Assembly (NCBI GenBank): GCA_964550855.1 | Contig: CAZKBQ010000134.1 | Span: forward strand, 1 to 5,448 | Direction: 5' to 3' | Length of the DNA: 5,448 nt | From: JAGOBP01 sp964550855 | Lineage (GTDB): Bacteria > Chloroflexota > Anaerolineae > Fen-1058 | Shown here: in pieces, positions 1 through 5,448 of the stretch | How the letters are laid out: each line of letters begins with the position of its first letter | Position numbering within the stretch: position 1 is the stretch's first letter | The notes under the pieces: generated by a model | The model's input: only the letters and a program-made list of their open reading frames with translations | What the model was told of the DNA's origin: nothing | Database searches by the model: none | Translations under genes and position numbers: made by a program

Positions 1-2
1 CC

Positions 3-815
3 CGGCGGCGCCCGCTGCCGGGCTGGCTGTGGCTGATCGCGGGCCTGCTCATCGGCTGGCTGCTCATCGGCTGGGTCATCTGGCCGGTGCAGTGGACCAA
101 CGCGCCGCCGTGGAAACTCGGCGCTGCTTATCAGCAGACCTACTTACAACTCGTGGCCGATCGCTACGGCTACGATCAGAACCTGGCGCTGGCCGAAGAA
201 GCGCTGCAAGGGTGGGATCGAACGGCTGTCAACGATCTGCTGGTGCAGATGCAGTCCACCGTGCCTGAGGCAGCCGCGCGGCAACGGCTGGCCAACCTGG
301 CCGCGGCCCTCCGGCTGCCGGGCGGCGAGCAATCGCTCATGGATTCGATCTTCGGGCAAGGCGGTGTCTGGCTGGCGCTGGCGCTGGCAACCCTGCCCAT
401 CGTGGCCGCCATCGGCCTCGTTGTCACCGCCAAACTGCGGTCGTCTGCCCCGCCCGCCCAGTCGGCAGAGCTCGCAGCTGACACCGAAGCGGAACTCGAA
501 GAACTGCTGGCCGACCTGCAGCTGGACGGCGCAGGCGGGCCCGCACCGGAATCAGACGTCTCGACCAGTGCCGCCAATGCCGAATCGACGCATCCTCCTC
601 AAGAAGACGAAGGAGAGGAGGAGGAAGAGGAACAGCCGCAAGACTCCAACAGCATCCTGGCCGATCTGGCCAGCCTGTTCGAAGAAGAAGATACGTCGCT
701 GGTTGCACTGGAAGCGCTGTGCAAGGGCCTGCCGGACATCGCCGCCGACGAGCTGCTCCGGCAGAGTCGCGAAGTCCTTCGTCGATTCAAAGAAGACCGG
801 CCACACCGGAATTAG
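3..815 (+). CDS. Two-TM membrane protein of unknown function, 5' end outside window
   Basis: The frame is open to the left edge (270 residues visible) and ends at TAG 813-815. A GTG at 87 could start translation, but a hydrophobic segment rich in Leu/Ile/Trp/Gly is encoded in frame upstream of it, so the true start is probably outside the window. Visible residues: Arg-rich start (1-3), membrane segment about 8-27, a helical domain about 31-118, a second membrane segment about 121-142, then a tail with an acidic low-complexity stretch (about 201-210, nearly all Glu/Asp) and a C-terminal helical part (about 216-263) containing CKGLPDIAADELL. By the positive-inside rule, residues 31-118 would be outside the membrane and the tail inside. 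The 31-118 region (YLQLVADRYG, then paired helices) resembles a Chloroflexota protein type I have seen without an assigned role; this is recollection, not a search. Function is unknown. The gene ends 12 bases before the prepilin peptidase, which suggests cotranscription. Confidence 0.8.
   Translation, partial: RRRPLPGWLWLIAGLLIGWLLIGWVIWPVQWTNAPPWKLGAAYQQTYLQLVADRYGYDQNLALAEEALQGWDRTAVNDLLVQMQSTVPEAAARQRLANLAAALRLPGGEQSLMDSIFGQGGVWLALALATLPIVAAIGLVVTAKLRSSAPPAQSAELAADTEAELEELLADLQLDGAGGPAPESDVSTSAANAESTHPPQEDEGEEEEEEQPQDSNSILADLASLFEEEDTSLVALEALCKGLPDIAADELLRQSREVLRRFKEDRPHRN
45..74 (+). repeat. Perfect 15-bp tandem duplication inside the first membrane segment
   Basis: The unit CTGCTCATCGGCTGG occurs twice head to tail (45-59 and 60-74) with no mismatch. 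Each copy encodes LLIGW, so the duplication lengthens a transmembrane helix by five residues without breaking the frame. It is probably a replication-slippage product. Confidence 0.85.
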
Positions 816-820
816 GAAAG
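814..820 (+). promoter_or_regulatory. Ribosome binding site of the prepilin peptidase gene
   Basis: AGGAAAG lies 7 bases before the ATG at 828 and overlaps the stop codon of the preceding gene. This supports the 828 start and translation from a shared transcript. Confidence 0.6.
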
Positions 821-827
821 ACCTGAC

Positions 828-1520
828 ATGATTGCCGTCATCATCTTCACCGTGCTCGGCCTGCTGGCCGGCAGTTTCATCAACTGGGCAGCCGATGTCG
901 CGCCGCGTTTTGCGGTCGATAAGTCGCGCGTGCCCAGGCGGCTGCAGCCGCGCTGGCGGTTGGCCATTGGGGCACCGCCCGCCGCGCGCCGGCTCACCTT
1001 GCCCGCAGCCGTGGAGCTGCTCTGCGCCGCGCTGTTCGCCTACATCGCCGCGCGCTATGGCGGCACATGGACGGCCGCCGGCCGCGCCGCGTTGACCACC
1101 TTCTTCGTCCTGATCGCCGTGATCGATTTGAAGTACCAGCTCGTACTCAACGTCCTGCTCTACCCGGCCGGCGTGTTGGTCATCCTGCTGCAGCTCAGCG
1201 GCACACCCGCCGGCTGGATCAGCGCCGTGGTGGGCGGCGCCTTTGGCCTGATCATCTTCATGGCGGTGGCCTGGCTGCGCCCCGGCGAACTGGGCGGAGG
1301 CGACGTGAAACTGGCCGCTCTCATCGGCCTGCTGTTCGGCTTTCCCGATGCCCTGTGGGCGCTGCTGGTTGCAGTCGGCGCAGGCGGCGTGGCCGCCATT
1401 GCTTTGATGAAACTGCGCCACCAGTCGGCGCAGGCGCGTATGCCCTATGCGCCGTTCCTGTGTCTGGGCGCCGTGGTCGCGCTGTTTTACAATCCCCTCA
1501 TAGCTCTGTTTCAACTCTAG
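828..1520 (+). CDS. pilD: Prepilin peptidase, A24 family, short form without zinc-binding cysteines
   Basis: This is a membrane aspartyl protease (230 residues) that would cleave the positively charged leader from type IV prepilins or type II secretion pseudopilins at the cytoplasmic face. The two catalytic Asp motifs are visible: D100 in AVIDLKYQLVLN and D159 in the GxGD motif GGGDVKLAALIG. Flanking family signatures are GSFINW (15-20) near the N terminus, LPAAVELLCAALF (58-70) matching the 'YPLVELL' region, and MPYAPFLCLG (205-214) matching the 'iPFGPFLalG' region near the end. The rest is hydrophobic and fits six to eight membrane helices. Bifunctional PilD proteins carry two CxxC pairs in the cytoplasmic loop after the first helix. 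Here residues 30-57 form a short Arg/Pro-rich loop without Cys, and the only cysteines are C66 and C212, in hydrophobic segments. Peptidase activity is therefore well supported, while N-methylation of the mature pilin is uncertain. The ATG at 828 has a good ribosome binding site. Confidence 0.92.
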   Translation: MIAVIIFTVLGLLAGSFINWAADVAPRFAVDKSRVPRRLQPRWRLAIGAPPAARRLTLPAAVELLCAALFAYIAARYGGTWTAAGRAALTTFFVLIAVIDLKYQLVLNVLLYPAGVLVILLQLSGTPAGWISAVVGGAFGLIIFMAVAWLRPGELGGGDVKLAALIGLLFGFPDALWALLVAVGAGGVAAIALMKLRHQSAQARMPYAPFLCLGAVVALFYNPLIALFQL

Positions 1521-1522
1521 CA

Positions 1523-1531
1523 TGCTATAAT
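1523..1531 (+). promoter_or_regulatory. Extended -10 promoter for the LCP-LysM gene
   Basis: TGCTATAAT is a full match to the extended -10 (TGnTATAAT) and starts 3 bases after the peptidase stop. No convincing -35 is seen at 16-18 bases upstream, which an extended -10 can tolerate. Transcription would start near 1538, giving a leader of about 34 bases with a modest GAGAG (1561-1565) six bases before the ATG at 1572. The match stands out in otherwise GC-rich sequence. Confidence 0.6.
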
Positions 1532-1571
1532 CCCGGCGCACTTCATCATGGCTGGGAATTGAGAGCGATCG

Positions 1572-2750
1572 ATGGGTCAGGACAGAGCGCGATCGGCCGG
1601 CCGCGCGTCGTTTATCTGGGTGGGGCTGATGCTGGCGTGCGGGCTGGCCGCCCTGTTGGTCTTCAGCGCCTCACGGGACGCCACGCGCCGCTTCGACGCC
1701 TTCGCTCTGGAGCCGCCCTTAGACGGCTGGAACGGGACTGAGCGCGTCAACATTTTGCTGCTGGGCATCGACGAGCGCGAGAACCAGTCGGGGCCGTGGC
1801 GCACCGACACGCTCATCGTCCTGAGTGTGGAGCCGGCCGCGCACCGCGCCACGCTGCTGTCGCTGCCGCGCGATCTGTGGATCACCATCCCCGGCCTCAA
1901 TCAGCCGGGCAAAATCAACACCGCGCATTTTCTGGGCGATGTCGAAGGCTATCCCGGCGGCGGCCCGGCGCTGGCGATGGCGACGGTGGAAGCCACGCTG
2001 GGGCTGCGCGTGCCATACTACATCCGATTGAACTTCTCGGCCTTCGAGAACCTGATCGATCTCATCGGCGGCATCGACGTGGACGTACCGCAGCCCATCG
2101 ACGATCCACTCTATCCCGATTCGGGCTTTGGCTATGAACCCTTATACATCCCGGCCGGCCGCCAGCATATGGACGGGCGGCTGGCGTTGAAATATGCCCG
2201 CACCCGCCACGCCGCCATGGGCGACTTCGACCGGATGGTGCGCCAGCAGCAGGTGCTGCGCGCCGTGCGCGATCGTGTGCTGCAGGCCGGGCTGCTGCCC
2301 CAGCTGGTGGCGCAGGCCGGGCCGCTGCTGCAAAACCTGGGCGACTCGCTGAAGACCAATTTGACGCTCGATCAGTTGATCCGACTGGCGCAGCTGGGCG
2401 TCGAGCTGAGTCCGGCCGAGATTCAATCGTTGACCGTGGAACCGACCATGACCACGGCGCTGCGCATCGATTCGAATCCGCCGCAGGATGCGCTGCAGCT
2501 GCAGCCCGAGGCGCTGGCGCTGCTGCGCGAGCAGCTGCTGGGTGTCACCGTCACGCCGGCGCCCACAGCCGCGCCCGCCCGCAACGCCGCCACCGGAACG
2601 CCGCGCGTCGCCGGCGTCTATGAGGTGCGGCCCGGCGACACGTTGTCAGCCATTGCGGCGCGTTTTGGCGTGACGCTGGAGGCCCTGATGGCCGCCAACA
2701 ACCTGTCGGGCTACGAGATCTACCCGGGACAACCGCTCGTCATTCCATGA
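1572..2750 (+). CDS. LytR-CpsA-Psr (LCP) family protein with C-terminal LysM domain
   Basis: LCP enzymes transfer polymers from lipid carriers to peptidoglycan or other envelope acceptors on the outer face of the cytoplasmic membrane. The 392-residue product has a cytoplasmic N terminus with Arg residues, a membrane anchor about 13-33, then the LCP domain about 59-237. Family motifs are NILLLGIDER (60-69), WRTDT (76-80), LSLPRDLWITIPG (96-108), KINTAH (114-119), LIGGIDVDVP (164-173), and ALKYARTRH with DFDRMVRQQQVLRA (205-231). The conserved Asp and Arg residues of the pocket (D79, R100/D101, R210/R212, R221, R224) are present, so the enzyme looks intact. Residues 326-347 form a Pro/Ala/Thr linker. 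Residues 349-392 form one LysM domain (VYEVRPGDTLSAIAARFGV, then AANNL, YPGQPLVIP), which binds N-acetylglucosamine-containing glycans. The gene has its own likely promoter and is followed by a weak hairpin, so it may be a separate unit between pilus genes. The polymer it transfers cannot be told from sequence. Confidence 0.93.
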   Translation: MGQDRARSAGRASFIWVGLMLACGLAALLVFSASRDATRRFDAFALEPPLDGWNGTERVNILLLGIDERENQSGPWRTDTLIVLSVEPAAHRATLLSLPRDLWITIPGLNQPGKINTAHFLGDVEGYPGGGPALAMATVEATLGLRVPYYIRLNFSAFENLIDLIGGIDVDVPQPIDDPLYPDSGFGYEPLYIPAGRQHMDGRLALKYARTRHAAMGDFDRMVRQQQVLRAVRDRVLQAGLLPQLVAQAGPLLQNLGDSLKTNLTLDQLIRLAQLGVELSPAEIQSLTVEPTMTTALRIDSNPPQDALQLQPEALALLREQLLGVTVTPAPTAAPARNAATGTPRVAGVYEVRPGDTLSAIAARFGVTLEALMAANNLSGYEIYPGQPLVIP

Positions 2751-2754
2751 AGCA

Positions 2755-2780
2755 GGCGCATTATCCCGCGCCCCGATTTT
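2755..2780 (+). terminator. Weak hairpin followed by a short T run
   Basis: GGCGC (2755-2759) can pair with GCGCC (2768-2772) across an 8-base loop, followed by CCGATTTT ending at 2780. The stem has only five pairs, the T run is four bases long and is not directly adjacent, so at best this is a leaky terminator for the LCP gene. Confidence 0.25.
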
Positions 2781-2781
2781 G

Positions 2782-2790
2782 TGGTAGCAT
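2782..2790 (+). promoter_or_regulatory. Possible extended -10 giving a near-leaderless transcript
   Basis: TGGTAGCAT fits an extended -10 (TGn plus TAnnnT; 4 of 6 matches to TATAAT) in the only AT-richer stretch between the two genes. Its last base is 9 bases before the ATG at 2800, so transcription would begin about 0-3 bases before the start codon. No Shine-Dalgarno sequence is present upstream of either ATG (2800 or 2806), which agrees with leaderless translation. No clear -35 is seen. Confidence 0.4.
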
Positions 2791-2799
2791 AACACGATC

Positions 2800-4812
2800 A
2801 TGAGCATGACATCAGACCGATCCGGCAGACCACCGTTTCCACCACCGGCCAGCCCGCCGCCGCCCGCGCCGCCGGCCGCGCGCTTCAATCGCGGCACGCT
2901 CATCGCCTGGCTCGTCGCCATCGGCCTGATCTTTCTATATGTGACGCTGCAGGTGGCGGGCGGCGCCATCCGGGCCGATGCCCAGCGGCTCAACGACGAT
3001 CTGGCCCTGGTCGTGGAGCAGATCAACGCCGTGCCCACGCCCAACGCCGAGGTGCAGGCGCTGACCGCGCAGCTGCAAAGTGTGCTGTCAGACACGCAGC
3101 AGCTGCAGGCCGTCAATCAGCAGCTGGCCGCGCCGCGCCCCGACTGGCCCGCCATCATGGGCGTCATCGGCCAGTACGATCCGGCGCAGCTACAGCTGCA
3201 GGTTGTGACCTCCGACAACACGCGCCTCACCCTCAGCGGCCGCGCCGCCGGCGATCTGGCCGTCAACGACTACAAGCGCTGGCTTGAGCAGTCGCCCTTA
3301 TTCAACCGCGTCATCGTGCAGTCTATCCGCGTGCTGCCCACGCCGGTGGTCACCATGACGCGCACGCCCACGCCTGCGCCGGGCAGCACCATCACCGGCA
3401 CGGCCACGCCCACCCCCACGCTGGACCTGCGCGACGCCTTCGAGCCGGACAACACCGATGCAGACGCCAAACCGATTGCGGTGGGCGACATTCAGCAGCG
3501 CAATTTCTACCCCGCCCTCGACGTGGACACCGCCACGTTTCTGGCCAAATCCGGCCGCTATTACCGTGTCAGCACGGCCGGTCTGGCCCCCGGTGTGGAC
3601 ACCTTCCTGACGGTTAGTGTGGGCGATCGCACCTACACCAACGACGACGCCAAACCCGGCACGCTGGCGTCTGAAGTGAGCTTTCAGAATTCCGGCGCTG
3701 ATGTCATGGCGATCGTCCGCGTCACCAATCGCGGTCAGTTTGGTGCCGACAAGACATACCAGTTGTTGCTGGAAGAGATCGTCCCCACGCCGACGGCCAC
3801 ACCCACGCCCGTCGGCCCGACCGCCACGCCCACGGTGACGCCTACGCCGCTGCCCGATTTGCGCGACGCCTACGAGCCGGACGATACGACGCCCAAACCC
3901 ATCCTGGCGGGACAGCCGCAGCTTCGCAACTTCTATCCCGACGGCGATGTGGATCAGGTCACCTTTCTGGCAAAATCCGGGCGGTTTTATCGCGTGTACA
4001 CCACCGATCTGGCGCCGGGCGTGGATACGTTTCTCACCGTGGGAGTGGGCGGCGCGATCTACACCAACGACGATGTGCGCCCCGGCACGCTGGCGTCCGA
4101 AGTCACGTTCGGCGTGACCGGGCCGGATATTGTGACGACGGTGCGCGTCACCAATCGCGGCCTGTACGGCCCCGATAAGCGGTATCAGCTGATCATGGAA
4201 GAATTCCAACCCACGGCCACGCCGCCGGGGCCTTCGCCCACCCCGATCGGCCCCACCGCCACCCCGCCGCCCGATCCGCGCGACCGCTATGAGATCGACG
4301 ATGTGGTGCCGACGCCCATCGCACCCGGCGAGACACAGGATCGCAACTTCTATCCGTTCGGCGATGTGGACAAAGTCACCTTTAACGCCAAGGCCGGGCG
4401 CACCTACGTCCTGTACACATCCGATCTGGCGGGCGGCGTCGATACCTACATCACCGCCACCCTGGGCGCGATGACGTACGAGAACGACGACTATCCCACC
4501 GCGCCGCCGGGGGTGTATGCCTCGGCCATCTGCTTCACCGCCACGGTGGACAGCCCGTTGTTTGCCACCATCACCAACAAGCAGCCGTTCTTCGGTCCAG
4601 ACCGCACATATCGGCTGAGCCTGAGAGAGACGGCGGGCATTTTGGAGCCGTGCGTGCCGCCCGCGCCGTCGGCTCCAGACATCCAATCGGCGGCGGGCCG
4701 CGCCCTGCTGCAACGGGCCATATCGCCGCGCCGATCGATCGGGCTGGCGCAGGACGACGACTTCCTGCCGGTCGAATTCGTCATCATCATTGAATTGAAG
4801 CTGACGCCATGA
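2800..4812 (+). CDS. PilN-like inner-membrane protein with three inserted PPC-like domains
   Basis: The product has 670 residues. In order: a Pro-rich cytoplasmic tail (11 prolines in residues 11-27), a membrane segment about 33-54, a Gln/Leu/Asp-rich coiled-coil-like region about 58-111, and a PilN-like fold about 115-180. The PilN-like marks are DWPAIMGVIGQYDP, RLTLSGRAAG (142-151), WLEQSPLFNRV (161-171) and VQSIRVL. Three PPC-like repeats follow (209-327, 353-468, 492-609), joined by Thr/Pro linkers, then a short tail ending VEFVIIIELKLTP. PilN with PilO forms the inner-membrane alignment complex linking the pilus motor to the envelope. The next gene is PilO-like and overlaps by four bases, which strongly supports the PilN reading. 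The final strand resembles the last beta strand of PilN, so the repeats look inserted in that domain rather than appended. Typical PilN proteins are about 180-230 residues. The usual N-terminal NLLP motif that binds PilM is absent. The only two cysteines, C578 and C617, flank the end of the third repeat. ATG 2806 is an alternative start. An unrelated PPC-repeat surface protein is the main alternative. Confidence 0.85.
   Translation: MSMTSDRSGRPPFPPPASPPPPAPPAARFNRGTLIAWLVAIGLIFLYVTLQVAGGAIRADAQRLNDDLALVVEQINAVPTPNAEVQALTAQLQSVLSDTQQLQAVNQQLAAPRPDWPAIMGVIGQYDPAQLQLQVVTSDNTRLTLSGRAAGDLAVNDYKRWLEQSPLFNRVIVQSIRVLPTPVVTMTRTPTPAPGSTITGTATPTPTLDLRDAFEPDNTDADAKPIAVGDIQQRNFYPALDVDTATFLAKSGRYYRVSTAGLAPGVDTFLTVSVGDRTYTNDDAKPGTLASEVSFQNSGADVMAIVRVTNRGQFGADKTYQLLLEEIVPTPTATPTPVGPTATPTVTPTPLPDLRDAYEPDDTTPKPILAGQPQLRNFYPDGDVDQVTFLAKSGRFYRVYTTDLAPGVDTFLTVGVGGAIYTNDDVRPGTLASEVTFGVTGPDIVTTVRVTNRGLYGPDKRYQLIMEEFQPTATPPGPSPTPIGPTATPPPDPRDRYEIDDVVPTPIAPGETQDRNFYPFGDVDKVTFNAKAGRTYVLYTSDLAGGVDTYITATLGAMTYENDDYPTAPPGVYASAICFTATVDSPLFATITNKQPFFGPDRTYRLSLRETAGILEPCVPPAPSAPDIQSAAGRALLQRAISPRRSIGLAQDDDFLPVEFVIIIELKLTP
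3340..3423 (+). repeat. Thr/Pro-rich linker before PPC-like repeat 1
   Basis: Residues 181-208 contain runs of TPTP and TP(A/V) and lead from the PilN-like fold to the first PPC-like unit. It is an extended, low-complexity spacer outside the membrane and could carry O-linked sugars; that modification is inference. Confidence 0.75.
3424..3780 (+). repeat. PPC-like domain repeat 1 (residues 209-327)
   Basis: The unit starts DLRDAFEPDN and carries RNFYP (234-238), DVDTATF (241-247), GVDTFLTV (265-272), NDD (281-283) and RVTNRG (307-312), ending with KTYQLLLEE. This pattern (EPD start, DVD then Phe, aromatic-rich beta strands, Tyr-x-Leu end) matches bacterial pre-peptidase C-terminal (PPC) beta-sandwich domains, which serve as accessory binding or stabilising modules on secreted proteins. 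Confidence 0.8.
3784..3855 (+). repeat. Thr/Pro-rich linker between PPC-like repeats 1 and 2
   Basis: Residues 329-352 consist mostly of Thr and Pro with a central VGPTATPT. The linker shares the (V/I)GPTATP core with the one before repeat 3, which suggests that linker and domain were duplicated together. Confidence 0.75.
3856..4203 (+). repeat. PPC-like domain repeat 2 (residues 353-468)
   Basis: It is the closest relative of repeat 1: DLRDAYEPDD, RNFYP (376-380), DVDQVTF (383-389), APGVDTFLTV, TNDD (422-425), PGTLASEV, RVTNRG (449-454) and YQLIMEE. The likeness extends to DNA; for example GTCACCAATCGCGG is identical at 3721-3734 and 4147-4160. Confidence 0.8.
4207..4272 (+). repeat. Thr/Pro-rich linker between PPC-like repeats 2 and 3
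   Basis: Residues 470-491 are rich in Pro with Thr and Gly, including PSPTPIGPTATPP. This spacer is similar to the one before repeat 2 but slightly shorter and more proline-dominated. Confidence 0.7.
4273..4626 (+). repeat. PPC-like domain repeat 3 (residues 492-609), divergent copy
   Basis: It keeps DPRDRYEIDD, RNFYP (515-519), DVDKVTF (522-528), GGVDTYIT (545-552), NDD (562-564) and RTYRLSL, but differs from repeats 1 and 2 elsewhere. The PGTLASEV stretch becomes PPGVYASAICF, bringing in C578, and the end lacks the LEE motif. It is the oldest or most specialised copy. Confidence 0.75.
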
Positions 4813-5448
4813 GAACCCTGCTGCCGGAGCACTGGCGAGCGTACTTGTCGGAAAACGTGCTGCTGGTCGTAGCCATCGGCCTGAGCGTGCTGGTTGGCTT
4901 AGTGTCACTGCTGAGCTTCGTCACCGGCGTGGCTCCGGCCGTGCGCGCCCGCAACGAGGTGGCCGACGAGCTGGCCGGCGCGCGTCAGCAGCTGGCGCAG
5001 AAACAGGCCGCCCAGGCCGTCAACCCCGCCGACTTGCAGCGACAGATCGTCGAAGCGCAGACCGTGCTCACCAACTCGCAGGGGCTGTTTCTGCCGGACG
5101 CCCAGGCCAGCCAGATCGTGGACGCCATGTACGCGCGCGCCGCCGCCGGCGGCGTGGCCATCGTCGATTTTCAGGCTTCGGTCGCGGCCACGCCGCCGGA
5201 CCAACCGCGCTATGCCGTCACCACCGCGCGCGTGCAGGTGCAGGGCACGCCGTATAATCTGGTTCATTACTTGAGCGGCCTCACCGAGATAACGACCAAA
5301 GGCGTGATCGTCAACTCGCTGGTCATCAGCAGCAGCCAGGCGTTGGGCAACCTGTCACTGGAACTGACGTTTTACACGTCGCCGTCCGCCCGGCCGCAGA
5401 CCGTTACCGCACCGCCCATGAGTGCGCCCGCGCCGGCCGCCCACGCCG
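4809..5448 (+). CDS. pilO: PilO-like inner-membrane protein, 3' end outside window
   Basis: The frame is open from ATG 4809 to the right edge (213 complete codons) with no stop. The start codon overlaps the preceding stop as ATGA (4809-4812), and no strong ribosome binding site is present, so translational coupling is likely. Visible order: short cytoplasmic N terminus, membrane segment about 17-40, coiled-coil-like region rich in Ala/Gln/Glu about 46-90, LFLPDAQASQIVDAMYARA (93-111), GGVAIVDFQ (114-122), a strand pair around TTARVQVQGTPYNLVHYLSGL (138-158), and LSLELTFYTSP (182-192). This TM, coiled coil, ferredoxin-like order with 'G.Y..l..fL..L' and a closing 'L.L.L.fYt' strand is characteristic of PilO, the partner of PilN in the type IV pilus alignment complex. 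The GspM branch of type II secretion is a structural alternative. The end turns Pro/Ala-rich (193-213), so an extra linker or domain may follow outside the window. Confidence 0.82.
   Translation, partial: MRTLLPEHWRAYLSENVLLVVAIGLSVLVGLVSLLSFVTGVAPAVRARNEVADELAGARQQLAQKQAAQAVNPADLQRQIVEAQTVLTNSQGLFLPDAQASQIVDAMYARAAAGGVAIVDFQASVAATPPDQPRYAVTTARVQVQGTPYNLVHYLSGLTEITTKGVIVNSLVISSSQALGNLSLELTFYTSPSARPQTVTAPPMSAPAPAAHA

Noticed and set aside
1519..1526. 8-bp palindrome AGCATGCT overlapping the -10 region
   Set aside because: Too short to claim an operator, and it is shaped by the stop codon and the TGCTATAAT element.
552..1541. A 329-residue open frame on the - strand
   Set aside because: It is antisense to the first gene's tail and to the whole prepilin peptidase. 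It has low-complexity composition and no recognisable motif.
1548..1562. Mini open frame (ATG, 4 codons, TGA) in the leader of the LCP gene
   Set aside because: In frame with the LCP gene and stopped 9 bases before its start, but it has no ribosome binding site or other sign of use; easily chance.
1067..1741. A 224-residue + strand frame overlapping the peptidase and LCP genes
   Set aside because: Arg/Gly-rich shadow frame crossing two well-supported genes and a promoter; no motif.
3340..4272. Thr/Pro codon-rich DNA repeats considered as CRISPR-like or noncoding repeats
   Set aside because: They are in frame, degenerate, and encode protein linkers between beta domains; there are no regular spacers.
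3298..4908. A 536-residue open frame on the - strand
   Set aside because: It lies opposite the PilN-like gene and its repeats; its length comes from high GC at codon positions. The product is His/Arg/Gly-rich without domain motifs, while the + strand frame has clear domains.

Overview
The window is GC-rich and densely coded on the + strand only. It holds five genes: one cut by the left edge, three complete, and one cut by the right edge. Extracytoplasmic proteins with Thr-Pro-rich linkers, an LCP protein ending in LysM, PPC-like modules and a split type IV pilus gene set together suggest a filamentous-type Chloroflexota (Anaerolineae/Caldilineae-like) bacterium. That assignment rests on style and gene content, not on a marker gene.

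Layout: (1) 3-815, the 3' part of a two-membrane-segment protein of unknown function with a Glu-rich cytoplasmic tail. (2) 828-1520, an A24-type prepilin peptidase 12 bases downstream, probably in the same operon. (3) A consensus extended -10 (1523-1531) directly after the peptidase stop, then 1572-2750, a membrane-anchored LytR-CpsA-Psr (LCP) protein with a C-terminal LysM. (4) A 49-base gap with a weak hairpin and a possible extended -10, then 2800-4812, a PilN-like inner-membrane protein carrying three PPC-like domains on Thr/Pro linkers. (5) 4809-end, a PilO-like protein overlapping the previous gene by ATGA.

How the genes may work together: the peptidase would process prepilins (or type II secretion pseudopilins), and the PilN-like/PilO-like pair would form the inner-membrane alignment complex of the same machine. 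The LCP-LysM protein would attach polymers to, or bind, the cell wall through which such a machine must pass. No pilin, PilM, ATPase or PilC lies in the window, so the system is inferred from part of its gene set.

The most unusual item is the 2800-4812 gene. Its N-terminal 180 residues look like PilN, and its last ~13 residues look like the final beta strand of the same PilN domain. About 470 residues of PPC-like repeats and linkers appear to be inserted between them. It also lacks the usual N-terminal PilM-binding motif, has a Pro-rich tail instead, and may be read from a nearly leaderless mRNA.
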